Positions 8,731-16,671 of a stretch of DNA of 60,118 nt are shown piece after piece; position 1 is the first letter of the stretch; each line of letters begins with the position of its first letter. Below the pieces are notes generated by a model. It worked only from the letters and a program-made list of their open reading frames with translations, was not told the origin of the DNA and searched no databases. The position numbers and the translations under genes are program-made. The DNA is from Salibacterium aidingense DSM 18341 (GTDB lineage: Bacteria; Bacillota; Bacilli; Bacillales; Marinococcaceae): assembly GCF_000429685.1 (NCBI RefSeq), contig NZ_AUCI01000020.1, positions 1 through 60,118 of the forward strand, read 5' to 3'.

Positions 8731-10569
8731 ATGAGGACAACGTTTGTACCATCCAGAAAGACTTTAGCAGAAGAGATGGAAGAGTTAGTGAAAACAGCCC
8801 GTGGCGATAAAGCGGCAGCGCTGGTTATTGAAAATGCAAGGCTGGTAAATGTCGTTTCCGGAGAAATCCAGCCGGGCATGTCCATTGCGGTGCAGGGGTC
8901 CCGGATCGCTTATGTTGGGAAAAATGCTTCTCATACCATTGGAGAAAAAACACAGCGGATAGATGCCAAAGATAAATATGTAACACCGGGGCTTATCGAT
9001 GGCCACTGTCATATTGAAAGCAGCCAGATTACTCCGAAACAGTTTGCCCGGGCGGTCCTGCCAAAAGGAACCACCGGCGGCTTTTTTGATGCGCATGAAA
9101 TTGCAAACGTGCTTGGTATGAAGGGACTGCGTTTGATGCTGGAGGAGCTGCGGAAGACACCGATGGCGGGTTATATGCAGGCGGCTTCCTGTGTCCCTTC
9201 CACCAGCAGAGAATTCGAAACAAGCGGGGCAGAAATCGGACCAGAAGAAGTCGCCGAAGCTTTCACCTGGGGCGATGATATGGTTGCTCTTGGGGAAGTG
9301 ATGAATTTTCCGGGGGTGGTATTCAGTGATGAAAAAATGCTGGGTGAAATAAAAGAGACCTTAAAAGCCGGCCGGGTGGCCGACGGGCATTACACGTGGC
9401 CCAGCGGAGACTGGAGAATGTCAGCCTATGCAGCAAGCGGAATTTCCGGCGATCACGAAATAACAAGTGCGGAGGAAGTCATGGACCGGGTGCGGCTCGG
9501 CATGTATGCAAAACTTCGGCGTGGTTCTGCTTGGCATGATGTTGTACCTACGATTAAAGCATATACTGAAAAGGGGATCGATACGCGACGGCTTCTTCTG
9601 GTAACCGATGACCGCAGCCCGGAATCCCTGGTAGACGAAGGACATATGGATTTTGTCGTGCGGCATGCGATGGAACAGGGAGTCCCGCCCGTCACGGCAT
9701 TTCAGATGGCAACCATTAATACAGCAGAGCGTTTTGGACTGTCCCAGGATCTGGGGTCTGTGACGCCCGGCCGCTATGCTGATATCTTAATACTGGAAGG
9801 ACCGCTTCCGGAAGTGAACATCAAAACGACGATTGCTGCAGGAATCGTCGCAGCAGAGCAGGGGGAAATGTGCGGAGACTGGGAAAGCAGTGGTTTTCCG
9901 GCGGAAGCAATGCAATCCGTCCACTTGCAGCCTGATTTTAAGCCGGACGACTTTCATATTGCTGTTCCGCAGGAGTTCCCTGATGGTACCTATACGGCAC
10001 GAGCGATAAAAGTACGGGAAAACCATGTGGATACAAAGGAAGAGCAAGTGCAGGTACCTGTAAAGAACGGGTTGCTTACCCTGCCGTCCACGGGGGACTT
10101 TTGTAAAATATCGGTGATAGAACGGCACGGGAAAAATGGCAACCAATCAACAGCCTTGTTATCAAATGCTGGTTTCTCCACCCCCGCGGCTATAGCCTCT
10201 ACCACCGCTCATGATTCTCATAACCTGATGGTGATTGGCAATGACGACGCACTAATGGCAGAAGCAGCTAACAGGGTTATCAAGATGCAGGGAGGGGTAA
10301 CCGTCCTGACCGAAAAGGAAACAGTCGAGCTGCCCCTAACCGTGGCGGGTCTTATGTCTCCGGAACCATTTGAAAAGACAGCCGAACAATCACGGGAGGT
10401 CAGCCGTGCGCTTGCTTCGGCCGGATGTACTATGAATTACGCCTTTATGACGCTGTCCTTGCTTGCGCTGGTTGTTATTCCGGAGCTGCGCCTTTCCGAC
10501 ACCGGACTGATTAAACACACCGATGAAGGGTTTTACCATGTGCCGCTCCTTATGGAAGAACAGGAATAA
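8731..10569 (+). CDS. ade: Adenine deaminase
   Basis: A 612-residue amidohydrolase of the adenine deaminase family, hydrolysing adenine to hypoxanthine and ammonia in purine salvage. Seen are DAKDKYVTPGLIDGHCHIESS, the metal-binding strand with paired His, the GTTGGFFDAHEIANV segment, DDRSPESLVDEGHMD and TINTAERFGLSQDLGSVTPGRYADI near the end of the barrel, then the family's C-terminal domain with MNYAFMTLSLLALVVIPELRLSD. B. subtilis has two relatives, AdeC and YerA, and either could be the ortholog. AAAGGAG precedes the ATG, and TATAAT at 8699-8704 is a likely -10 with a poor -35. Its hypoxanthine would feed the xanthine dehydrogenase genes 30 kb downstream. Confidence 0.9.
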   Translation: MRTTFVPSRKTLAEEMEELVKTARGDKAAALVIENARLVNVVSGEIQPGMSIAVQGSRIAYVGKNASHTIGEKTQRIDAKDKYVTPGLIDGHCHIESSQITPKQFARAVLPKGTTGGFFDAHEIANVLGMKGLRLMLEELRKTPMAGYMQAASCVPSTSREFETSGAEIGPEEVAEAFTWGDDMVALGEVMNFPGVVFSDEKMLGEIKETLKAGRVADGHYTWPSGDWRMSAYAASGISGDHEITSAEEVMDRVRLGMYAKLRRGSAWHDVVPTIKAYTEKGIDTRRLLLVTDDRSPESLVDEGHMDFVVRHAMEQGVPPVTAFQMATINTAERFGLSQDLGSVTPGRYADILILEGPLPEVNIKTTIAAGIVAAEQGEMCGDWESSGFPAEAMQSVHLQPDFKPDDFHIAVPQEFPDGTYTARAIKVRENHVDTKEEQVQVPVKNGLLTLPSTGDFCKISVIERHGKNGNQSTALLSNAGFSTPAAIASTTAHDSHNLMVIGNDDALMAEAANRVIKMQGGVTVLTEKETVELPLTVAGLMSPEPFEKTAEQSREVSRALASAGCTMNYAFMTLSLLALVVIPELRLSDTGLIKHTDEGFYHVPLLMEEQE

Positions 10570-10620
10570 TGAAAAGAAGCGGCTGCCCCCAACAGCATAG
10601 CTGATATTATTTCCTTAGAA

Positions 10621-10805
10621 GCGGAGGACATTTATTCCGTTATTTCTTCGATTTTTCCTATTTTTAAGGGGGGATAGGACATCTATTCCGTTATTTTCCC
10701 TTTTTAGCGAAAAAGAAGCGATCCATAGCCCGGATAGCGGAATAAATGTCCGAAAAAGCCCCCGAAGGCCACTCCTTCTGTTATTTAGCGGAATAAATGT
10801 CCACA
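10621..10805. repeat. Dispersed hairpin-forming repeat, copy A
   Basis: GGACATTTATTCCGTTAT (10626-10643) and a variant at 10678-10695 are matched in inverted orientation by ATAGCGGAATAAATGTCC (10734-10751) and a second copy at 10784-10802. The unit can thus fold into a long stem. A diverged copy in the same orientation lies at 59651-59800. No coding content. Confidence 0.75.
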
Positions 10806-10964
10806 GGGTGCTCCGCCTATAATCACCGGATTTATCCCTCTTAATCTATCGAACCATTTCCGAGCGTATGCGAACAAAGCACATCACTAATTTGGCGCTA
10901 CCCCCAGACCCTCTATCCAAAGCGCTTACGCTCTTCTTATCACTCAAAAATATGTCATAGTTCA

Positions 10965-10980
10965 AAAATAGTACTATTTT
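10965..10980. promoter_or_regulatory. Perfect 16-bp palindrome AAAATAGTACTATTTT
   Basis: The palindrome lies about 130 bp upstream of the pectate lyase -35 element and has no T-run, so it is more like a protein-binding site than a terminator. Regulator unknown. Confidence 0.35.
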
Positions 10981-11007
10981 ATTAAAATCAAAAACATTTT
11001 CAAAATA

Positions 11008-11024
11008 TCATATCTGATATATCA
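11008..11024. promoter_or_regulatory. Operator-like site, half-sites TCATAT-N5-ATATCA
   Basis: This 17-bp site matches, as reverse complement and at 16 of 17 positions, the site at 15666-15682 before the hydroxyacid dehydrogenase gene. Two near-identical dyads in front of two genes of one island suggest one shared regulator, probably encoded outside the window. Confidence 0.5.
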
Positions 11025-11111
11025 ATAAAGAGCGGATTATGCAGAGGGCAGACTCTGATTCAAAAGCACTAATTTATGGATATAAACAGAAAATGCAGGA
11101 ACGGAGGGAAA

Positions 11112-11140
11112 TTGACAATTCATATGAATGCGCTTACAAT
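11112..11140 (+). promoter_or_regulatory. SigmaA-type promoter of the pectate lyase
   Basis: TTGACA (11112-11117), a 17-bp spacer and TACAAT (11135-11140) form a near-consensus promoter 70 bp before the gene. A cre site overlaps the spacer and -10 box. Confidence 0.75.
11125..11138. promoter_or_regulatory. cre (CcpA) site over the pectate lyase promoter
   Basis: TGAATGCGCTTACA matches the Bacillus cre consensus TGWAARCGYTWNCW at all but one position. It covers part of the spacer and most of the -10 element, a position where CcpA-HPr(Ser-P) would block RNA polymerase. This predicts carbon catabolite repression of the lyase. Confidence 0.7.
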
Positions 11141-11209
11141 TTTTAATCAATCTTTCGAAGAGAGGAAGGGGGGACGATGTTTTACTAAATCAAAAAAGGG
11201 AGGAACAAT

Positions 11210-14200
11210 ATGCGGATAGTGAAACAGGGGACAGCCTTATCCATGTCATTGTTGTTGGTATTTTCTCCACTGTCGGCACTGGCGGAAGACGTCGATACCG
11301 GAGAATGGGAATTCAGTACATTTGGTTCCAACACCGGCGAATCATCCAATCCTGATCCAGTTGAAGAAGATGATGGATCGGTAACCATTACCGCTGAAGG
11401 GGGGAAGATAGAGAGCGGTTCGGAAGGATTGTCCTATTATTTTAAGCAGCTCCCGTCGGATGCAAATTTTGAAATTACGACGAAAGCAACAGTAGAAAGC
11501 TATAACAGCGGCGATGGACAAGTTTCCTTCGGGCTTATGCTCCGGGATGAAGCCGGAGAAAATGGAGATACCAGTACGCAGACCGCTAATTATGTGGCAG
11601 CCGGAGGTCTGGGAGATGAAATGCAGGGTTTTTATAAAAAAGGCGATAATGATTACGAAAATTTAGAACCCTTTGACAATAAGTCTCCTGCCCCAGAAGA
11701 AGAATTTGATTTGCGCATACAGAAGTCTGGTGATACGTACCTTCTGGAATCGAATGGAGACACCCAGACCCTGATGGAAGAAGAAATGTTCTCAGAAGAA
11801 ATGACGGCCGGCTTTTATGCGGCAAGGGAGGCAGTTGTTCATTTCCGTGATTTTAATGTAGAAGTAAACGACAGGGAGGTCACGGGACTCGAAATTGATA
11901 CGGAAAACATGAAAACGAACTATTTAATCGATGAGGAGCTGGACGCCGAAGGGCTTCAGGTAACAGCGGCCCTCGCGGATGGAAGCGAAGAGGTGCTGTC
12001 GGCTGAGGATTATATTATCTCCGGTTTTAACAGCGGGGAAGCGGGAACAAATACTATTCTTGTCAGCTATAACGGGATAACAGAAGAGATAGATTTGACC
12101 ATTGAAGAACTATCGTTGACCAGTATGGACATCAAATATCATCCAGCAAAGACAACATATTACCGCGGGGATAAGTTTGATCCGGAAGGGCTTACGGTGA
12201 TTGGAGAATATAATGACGGATACAGGTCCGAAGAGTTGCAGTCGGAAGAGTACCGGCTTTTGATGGACGGAGAAGAAATCGGTGAAAATGATACCTTTGA
12301 AGAAGCCGGTGAGAAAACGGTCATCGTTGAGGCAGGTGACAAACCGGAAGTTTCAACCTCTTTTGATATCGTGGTGTCCGATGCCTCACTGACAGGTCTG
12401 GATATCCGCCAGCTGCCGGAAAAAACGACCTATTTCCTCGGGGATGAGCTTGATCTTGATGGAATGGTTGTTTATGCGGAATATGATGATGGCAGTGATG
12501 TAAGGCTGATGCGCGAAGATATGGAGGCTTCCGGTTTGGATACATCAGAACCGGGGGAGCGGCAGGTCACGATTACGCATAAAGGAGAAACAGCAGCTAT
12601 TGACGTAAAAGTGAAAGAAAAAGAAGGGACAGGTCTTGGTATCACGTCCTATCCTAAGACAACATTTGAAACCGGAGAGTCTTTTTCCACCGAAGGACTG
12701 GAAGTATCCAGACTTTACGATAATGGAGACGAAGAAGTACTGGAAGAAGGCCAATATACGGTGGATGATTCAGGGTTTGATTCATCATCGCCGGGCACCA
12801 ATGAAATAACGGTCGTACCCGAAGAGGAAAACATGGAAGCGATTTCTTATGATGTAACGGTAAGGGAAGTCTCGGAACTGGAATGGCAATCCATCATTTT
12901 CGGACAATCTGCCGGAGACGATTCGAATTCGGTGGAAGTCCTGGAAGACGGATCATCGGCTGCTTTGACCGCAGAGGGACCAAGCGGCGGTAAAATTACC
13001 GGAGATCATGATGGTATTTCCTATTACTATACTATCATAGATGAAGAGGAAGATAATTTTGAGCTGTCGGCGGATATCCAGGTTAACGATTATGCCAAGG
13101 ATCCGCATGACGGCCAGGAATCGTTTGGCATCATGGCAAGGGACGCCATTGGAGAGGATGGCAGCTCCAGTGTATTCGCTTCTAACATTGCGGCTGTCGG
13201 TGGTTACAGCGGCGGTACGATGGAAGAAAACGGCACGCAGCTGTTTGCACGAACCGGCGTGGAATCTTCGGATGGCGCCGGCAGTGAAGGCATTAAGAAA
13301 ATTATGTTGAACGACGAAAAGCCCGGCCCTTCCAATACTCATCCGGAAGAGGATTATCATCTGACCTTGTCCAAGACGAACAGCGGATTCACCGCGACCT
13401 TGAATGACGGCGAAGAAGAAATCATTTATGAGCCGGATATTCTGAATGTCCAGGATGATAAAGTGTACGTCGGCTTTTACACTGCGCGGAAGGCGGATAT
13501 TGTTGTCGAAAATATTGATATGGAGGTAAGTGCAGCAGCAACGGATCCGCCAAAAGTGGAACCGCCTGTAGAACCAGTGGAACCAGAGATCGAAAATTTA
13601 TCTTTGCAGGAAACTTCGGAAACAGATCAATATAAAGTCAGGATGCAGGCGAATGTCAACGGCAGTGTTACATTGAAGCAGGGCAGAGAAACGATCGCGG
13701 AGCAGGAAGAAATGACAGCCGGCGAAATGAAAGTGATCGAAACAACGCTTCCGGAAAATACAGATACAAATTTCACTGCTGTCTTTTTACCGGATGACAC
13801 GCAGACGTTGACGTCCTATGACCAGATTGTCACCAATTTCTCTGTGACCAACCGGACCTTTGAAGGGGACATTTATGTTGCTCCAGACGCTGATGCTAGC
13901 AGTGAAGGAACAGAAGCTGATCCGGTTGCTCTTGATACAGCCGTGGATTTTGTAGGTCCTGGACAGACGATATTGGTAACGGATGGAGAATATGTGCGGG
14001 ATGAGATGCTGATGATAGAACAGTACCATGATGGTACGGAAGATGCGCGTAAGACACTGAAAGCTGTTCCCGGCGCCAATCCTGTGATCGATTTTGACAA
14101 ACAGTCCAAAGGGGTGGAACTGAGCGGTGACTACTGGCATGTCGAAGGCCTTGACTTTGCCCGTTCCGCCGGGAACACCAAAGGTTTTGTCATCGGAGGC

Positions 14201-15310
14201 AGCCACAATATAGTGGAAAACAGCAGATTTTATGAGCACGGTGATACGGGGCTGCAAATCAGCCGGACTGATCCGAACGAAGACGATAAATCAAAGTGGC
14301 CCTCAGACAATCTTGTATTGAACAGTACTTCTTTTGACAATCGGGATCCGTCTGAAAACAATGCGGATGGATTTGCAGCCAAGCTGACGTCCGGGGAAGG
14401 CAATGTGTTCCGCGGAACGATTGCGCATCATAATATTGATGACGGCTGGGATCTGTACACAAAAGTCGGTACGGGAGCGATCGGTGCTGTCACGATTGAA
14501 GACAGTATTGCCTATAACAATGGGTTTTTAACGGACGGCACCGAAGGAACCGGTGATAAAAACGGCTTTAAGCTCGGCGGCGAAGGAGTAAACGTACCAC
14601 ACGTGATCCGGGATAGTATCGCTTTTAATAATGGTGCGGCCGGGTTCACGAGCAACAGCAACCCTGCAATTATCGCGGAGGATAATATTTCCTTTAATAA
14701 CGCAGGCGGCAACCTTGATTTCTCGACGTATGCTGATATTGAAGAGGAATTCGAGCTGGAACATTTTGTCTCCTATCAGAAAGATTATGATGCAGAAGAC
14801 AGCTATCCGGAATATTTGGAAGCAGACCACAACTATCTATTTGACGGATCTGTTTCTGATAACGCTTCCGGAACGACGTTGTCGGATGACAATTTTGTCA
14901 GCCTTGAACCAGAGCTGCCATACGAGCGCGATGACCAGGGAAATATTGTATGGGGAGACTTCCTTGATTTCATGGCACCTGACGGAAAGGAAGATTCCGA
15001 AACGATCAAAGCAGACGTCAAATTTACCCCTCCCGTACTGAATGTAAATGGGGGAGGGAAAGCCACTGCCCATATTGAACTGCCGGACGACTATGATGCC
15101 CGGGATATAGTGTTTGATTCGATCCTTCTCAATGAAGAAGTTGAGCCGGTTAACCAACCGGGAAACAGCCGAAACTATAAAGTTCAGTTTAATCGGCAGG
15201 ACCTGGCAGACGTGCTGGACGCAGGAAATGAAGCAGAGATCACAATTACCGGAGAAATGGAGTCCGGTGAGCCGATGGAAGGCAGTACAGTAATCAAGGT
15301 GAAAGAATAA
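11210..15310 (+). CDS. Secreted multidomain pectate lyase, PL9 family
   Basis: A 1366-residue exported enzyme expected to cleave polygalacturonate by beta-elimination. A signal peptide ends near ALA-25. Then come a beta-rich module (about 30-225), four bacterial Ig-like repeats (about 226-555, each with TTYFLGDELDLDGMVVYAEY-type cores), a second copy of the first module (about 560-775), a linker with PPVEPVEPE, a right-handed beta-helix (about 885-1255) and a C-terminal module. Asp1053, Asp1077, Asp1078 and Asp1081 have exactly the spacing of the four calcium ligands of Erwinia Pel9A (209, 233, 234, 237), and Lys1121 in NGFKLGG fits the catalytic lysine. Strongly acidic, as in halophiles. No LPxTG or SLH anchor was seen. 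GGGAGG precedes ATG 11210. Confidence 0.9.
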   Translation: MRIVKQGTALSMSLLLVFSPLSALAEDVDTGEWEFSTFGSNTGESSNPDPVEEDDGSVTITAEGGKIESGSEGLSYYFKQLPSDANFEITTKATVESYNSGDGQVSFGLMLRDEAGENGDTSTQTANYVAAGGLGDEMQGFYKKGDNDYENLEPFDNKSPAPEEEFDLRIQKSGDTYLLESNGDTQTLMEEEMFSEEMTAGFYAAREAVVHFRDFNVEVNDREVTGLEIDTENMKTNYLIDEELDAEGLQVTAALADGSEEVLSAEDYIISGFNSGEAGTNTILVSYNGITEEIDLTIEELSLTSMDIKYHPAKTTYYRGDKFDPEGLTVIGEYNDGYRSEELQSEEYRLLMDGEEIGENDTFEEAGEKTVIVEAGDKPEVSTSFDIVVSDASLTGLDIRQLPEKTTYFLGDELDLDGMVVYAEYDDGSDVRLMREDMEASGLDTSEPGERQVTITHKGETAAIDVKVKEKEGTGLGITSYPKTTFETGESFSTEGLEVSRLYDNGDEEVLEEGQYTVDDSGFDSSSPGTNEITVVPEEENMEAISYDVTVREVSELEWQSIIFGQSAGDDSNSVEVLEDGSSAALTAEGPSGGKITGDHDGISYYYTIIDEEEDNFELSADIQVNDYAKDPHDGQESFGIMARDAIGEDGSSSVFASNIAAVGGYSGGTMEENGTQLFARTGVESSDGAGSEGIKKIMLNDEKPGPSNTHPEEDYHLTLSKTNSGFTATLNDGEEEIIYEPDILNVQDDKVYVGFYTARKADIVVENIDMEVSAAATDPPKVEPPVEPVEPEIENLSLQETSETDQYKVRMQANVNGSVTLKQGRETIAEQEEMTAGEMKVIETTLPENTDTNFTAVFLPDDTQTLTSYDQIVTNFSVTNRTFEGDIYVAPDADASSEGTEADPVALDTAVDFVGPGQTILVTDGEYVRDEMLMIEQYHDGTEDARKTLKAVPGANPVIDFDKQSKGVELSGDYWHVEGLDFARSAGNTKGFVIGGSHNIVENSRFYEHGDTGLQISRTDPNEDDKSKWPSDNLVLNSTSFDNRDPSENNADGFAAKLTSGEGNVFRGTIAHHNIDDGWDLYTKVGTGAIGAVTIEDSIAYNNGFLTDGTEGTGDKNGFKLGGEGVNVPHVIRDSIAFNNGAAGFTSNSNPAIIAEDNISFNNAGGNLDFSTYADIEEEFELEHFVSYQKDYDAEDSYPEYLEADHNYLFDGSVSDNASGTTLSDDNFVSLEPELPYERDDQGNIVWGDFLDFMAPDGKEDSETIKADVKFTPPVLNVNGGGKATAHIELPDDYDARDIVFDSILLNEEVEPVNQPGNSRNYKVQFNRQDLADVLDAGNEAEITITGEMESGEPMEGSTVIKVKE

Positions 15311-15316
15311 TAAAAA

Positions 15317-15365
15317 CGGGGCCGGACGCCAGAGTAAATCTGCAGTTCCGGCCTCTAGTTTTCTA
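15317..15365 (+). terminator. Terminator of the pectate lyase
   Basis: GGGGCCGGAC and GTTCCGGCCTC form a GC-rich stem directly after the stop codon, followed by a modest T-rich tail. Confidence 0.65.
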
Positions 15366-15636
15366 TGGAACCGTAAGTGAAATTCAAAAAGTATAGGACA
15401 AATGGGAAATTATTTTGTCTTTCACCTCCGGATGAAAGACAATAGTAGCTGAAAAACTAGGTAAGATGTCTCTAAAAAAAGAATGAAGGACAGATTGATT
15501 AATATACCGTAATAAAAAGGTGTAAAAATCGGTTTAGAAGACATTTTAAAAATGAACTATCCCAAATTTCCGAAGATAGGGCCCATAAGAGATTGGCAGG
15601 GATAGAGCGTCTCGGGTTTTCGTCTGTTAAAAACAA
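15366..15636. other. AT-rich noncoding region with an orphan hairpin
   Basis: No gene found. A perfect 10-bp stem (TTGTCTTTCA at 15415-15424, TGAAAGACAA at 15433-15442, 8-base loop) stands alone without a T-run. The remaining sequence leads into the dehydrogenase promoter. Confidence 0.5.
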
Positions 15637-15664
15637 TTGAATTATTCAACAAGTATGCTATGAT
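15637..15664 (+). promoter_or_regulatory. Promoter of the hydroxyacid dehydrogenase operon
   Basis: TTGAAT (15637-15642), a 16-bp spacer and TATGAT (15659-15664). The operator-like dyad begins two bases after the -10 box, so it covers the transcription start. Confidence 0.65.
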
Positions 15665-15665
15665 G

Positions 15666-15682
15666 TGATATATCAGATATCA
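15666..15682. promoter_or_regulatory. Operator TGATAT-N5-ATATCA at the transcription start
   Basis: A perfect dyad with 6-bp half-sites, immediately downstream of the -10 box and nearly identical to the inverted site at 11008-11024. The position is that of a repressor. The spacing resembles sites bound by GntR- or FadR-type dimers, but no such regulator is encoded in the window. Confidence 0.6.
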
Positions 15683-15701
15683 AAAAGGGGAAGGGAGAAA
15701 G

Positions 15702-16658
15702 ATGATGTTCCAAGTACTGGTTCCTCAACCTATAGCTGAAGAAGGGATAGAGCTGATGAAAAAGCATCAGTGTCAAGTGATTGAACTGCAGGATCCGGGA
15801 GAGCGCTCGCTTCGGAACGCAGTAGTGTCAGCAGATGCTGTATTAATACGAACAGCACCTTTAACAGAAAGCATTATTGAAAGCGCTGACAAATTGAAGG
15901 TCATTGCAAGGCATGGAGTGGGCGTCGATAACATTGACCTGGAAGCAGCTGAGAAAAAAGGGGTGAAGGTGTGTAATGCGCCAACAGCCAACAGCAATGC
16001 GGTAGCTGAACATGTGGTGGGGATGATATTTAATCTTTCCCGCCATATTGTCCAGGGGGATAACGCGGTGCGGGATGGGGAATTTTCTGCCAGACACAGG
16101 CTTATTGGTATGGAACTGAAAGGAAAAACACTGGGTCTGATTGGCTGCGGCAACATAGGGAGGCTGGTGGCAGATAAATGTCATTCCCTTGGAATGCTGG
16201 TGGAGGTTTACGATCCCTATGTAAAAGAGCTTCCACCCGAGGTGAAGCAGACAAATGATATGTCATCGCTGCTGCAAAAGGCGGACTATATATCTTTACA
16301 TCTGCCTCTGACTTCCGCCACGCAGTACTTTATTAACGAAGAAAAATTAAACCTTATGAAGCCCTCCGCCTATTTGATCAATGCGGCAAGAGGAGGCATT
16401 GTGAATGAAAATGCGTTATATCAGGCTCTGAAAACAAAGAGTATTGCCGGAGCGGCGCTCGACTGTTTTGAAGAAGAACCGGTACAGCCCGAAAATCCGC
16501 TGTGGGAACTTGATAACACGTTATATACGCCTCATATGGCGGCACATACCAGGGAAGCCATGGTTTCCATGGCAGTAGAGGCGGCGCAAGAGATTATAAG
16601 AGTTAAAGAAGGCAATACCCCGTTAAACCTTGTAAATAATGAACATTTACATCAATAG
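15702..16658 (+). CDS. D-2-hydroxyacid dehydrogenase (NAD-dependent, SerA-like)
   Basis: A 318-residue D-isomer-specific 2-hydroxyacid dehydrogenase, interconverting a 2-hydroxy acid and a 2-oxo acid. The dinucleotide loop is GLIGCGNIGRLVADK (about 145-159). The catalytic Arg, Glu and His are in NAARGGIVNE, CFEEEPV and TPHMAAHTREA. HGVGVDNIDLEAAEKKGVKVCNAP is the usual N-terminal signature. No ACT domain follows, so it is not a regulated SerA. AAGGGAGAAAG precedes the tandem ATG. The next gene begins 13 bases after its stop. Context with an Ldh-family oxidoreductase and a tartrate dehydratase-like enzyme points to catabolism of a hydroxy dicarboxylate or sugar acid. Confidence 0.9.
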   Translation: MMFQVLVPQPIAEEGIELMKKHQCQVIELQDPGERSLRNAVVSADAVLIRTAPLTESIIESADKLKVIARHGVGVDNIDLEAAEKKGVKVCNAPTANSNAVAEHVVGMIFNLSRHIVQGDNAVRDGEFSARHRLIGMELKGKTLGLIGCGNIGRLVADKCHSLGMLVEVYDPYVKELPPEVKQTNDMSSLLQKADYISLHLPLTSATQYFINEEKLNLMKPSAYLINAARGGIVNENALYQALKTKSIAGAALDCFEEEPVQPENPLWELDNTLYTPHMAAHTREAMVSMAVEAAQEIIRVKEGNTPLNLVNNEHLHQ

Positions 16659-16671
16659 GGAGGAGAATTAC

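Larger units (their letters stand above)
10806..11111. other. Noncoding upstream region of the pectate lyase
   Basis: No open frame of note. The segment becomes AT-rich after 10940. It contains a perfect 16-bp palindrome at 10965-10980, an operator-like site at 11008-11024, and a degenerate cre-like CCAAAGCGCTTACG at 10918-10931. Confidence 0.55.

Noticed and set aside
13787-14257. 156-codon minus-strand frame opposite the pectate lyase
   Set aside because: Antisense to the conserved beta-helix coding region; no independent support.
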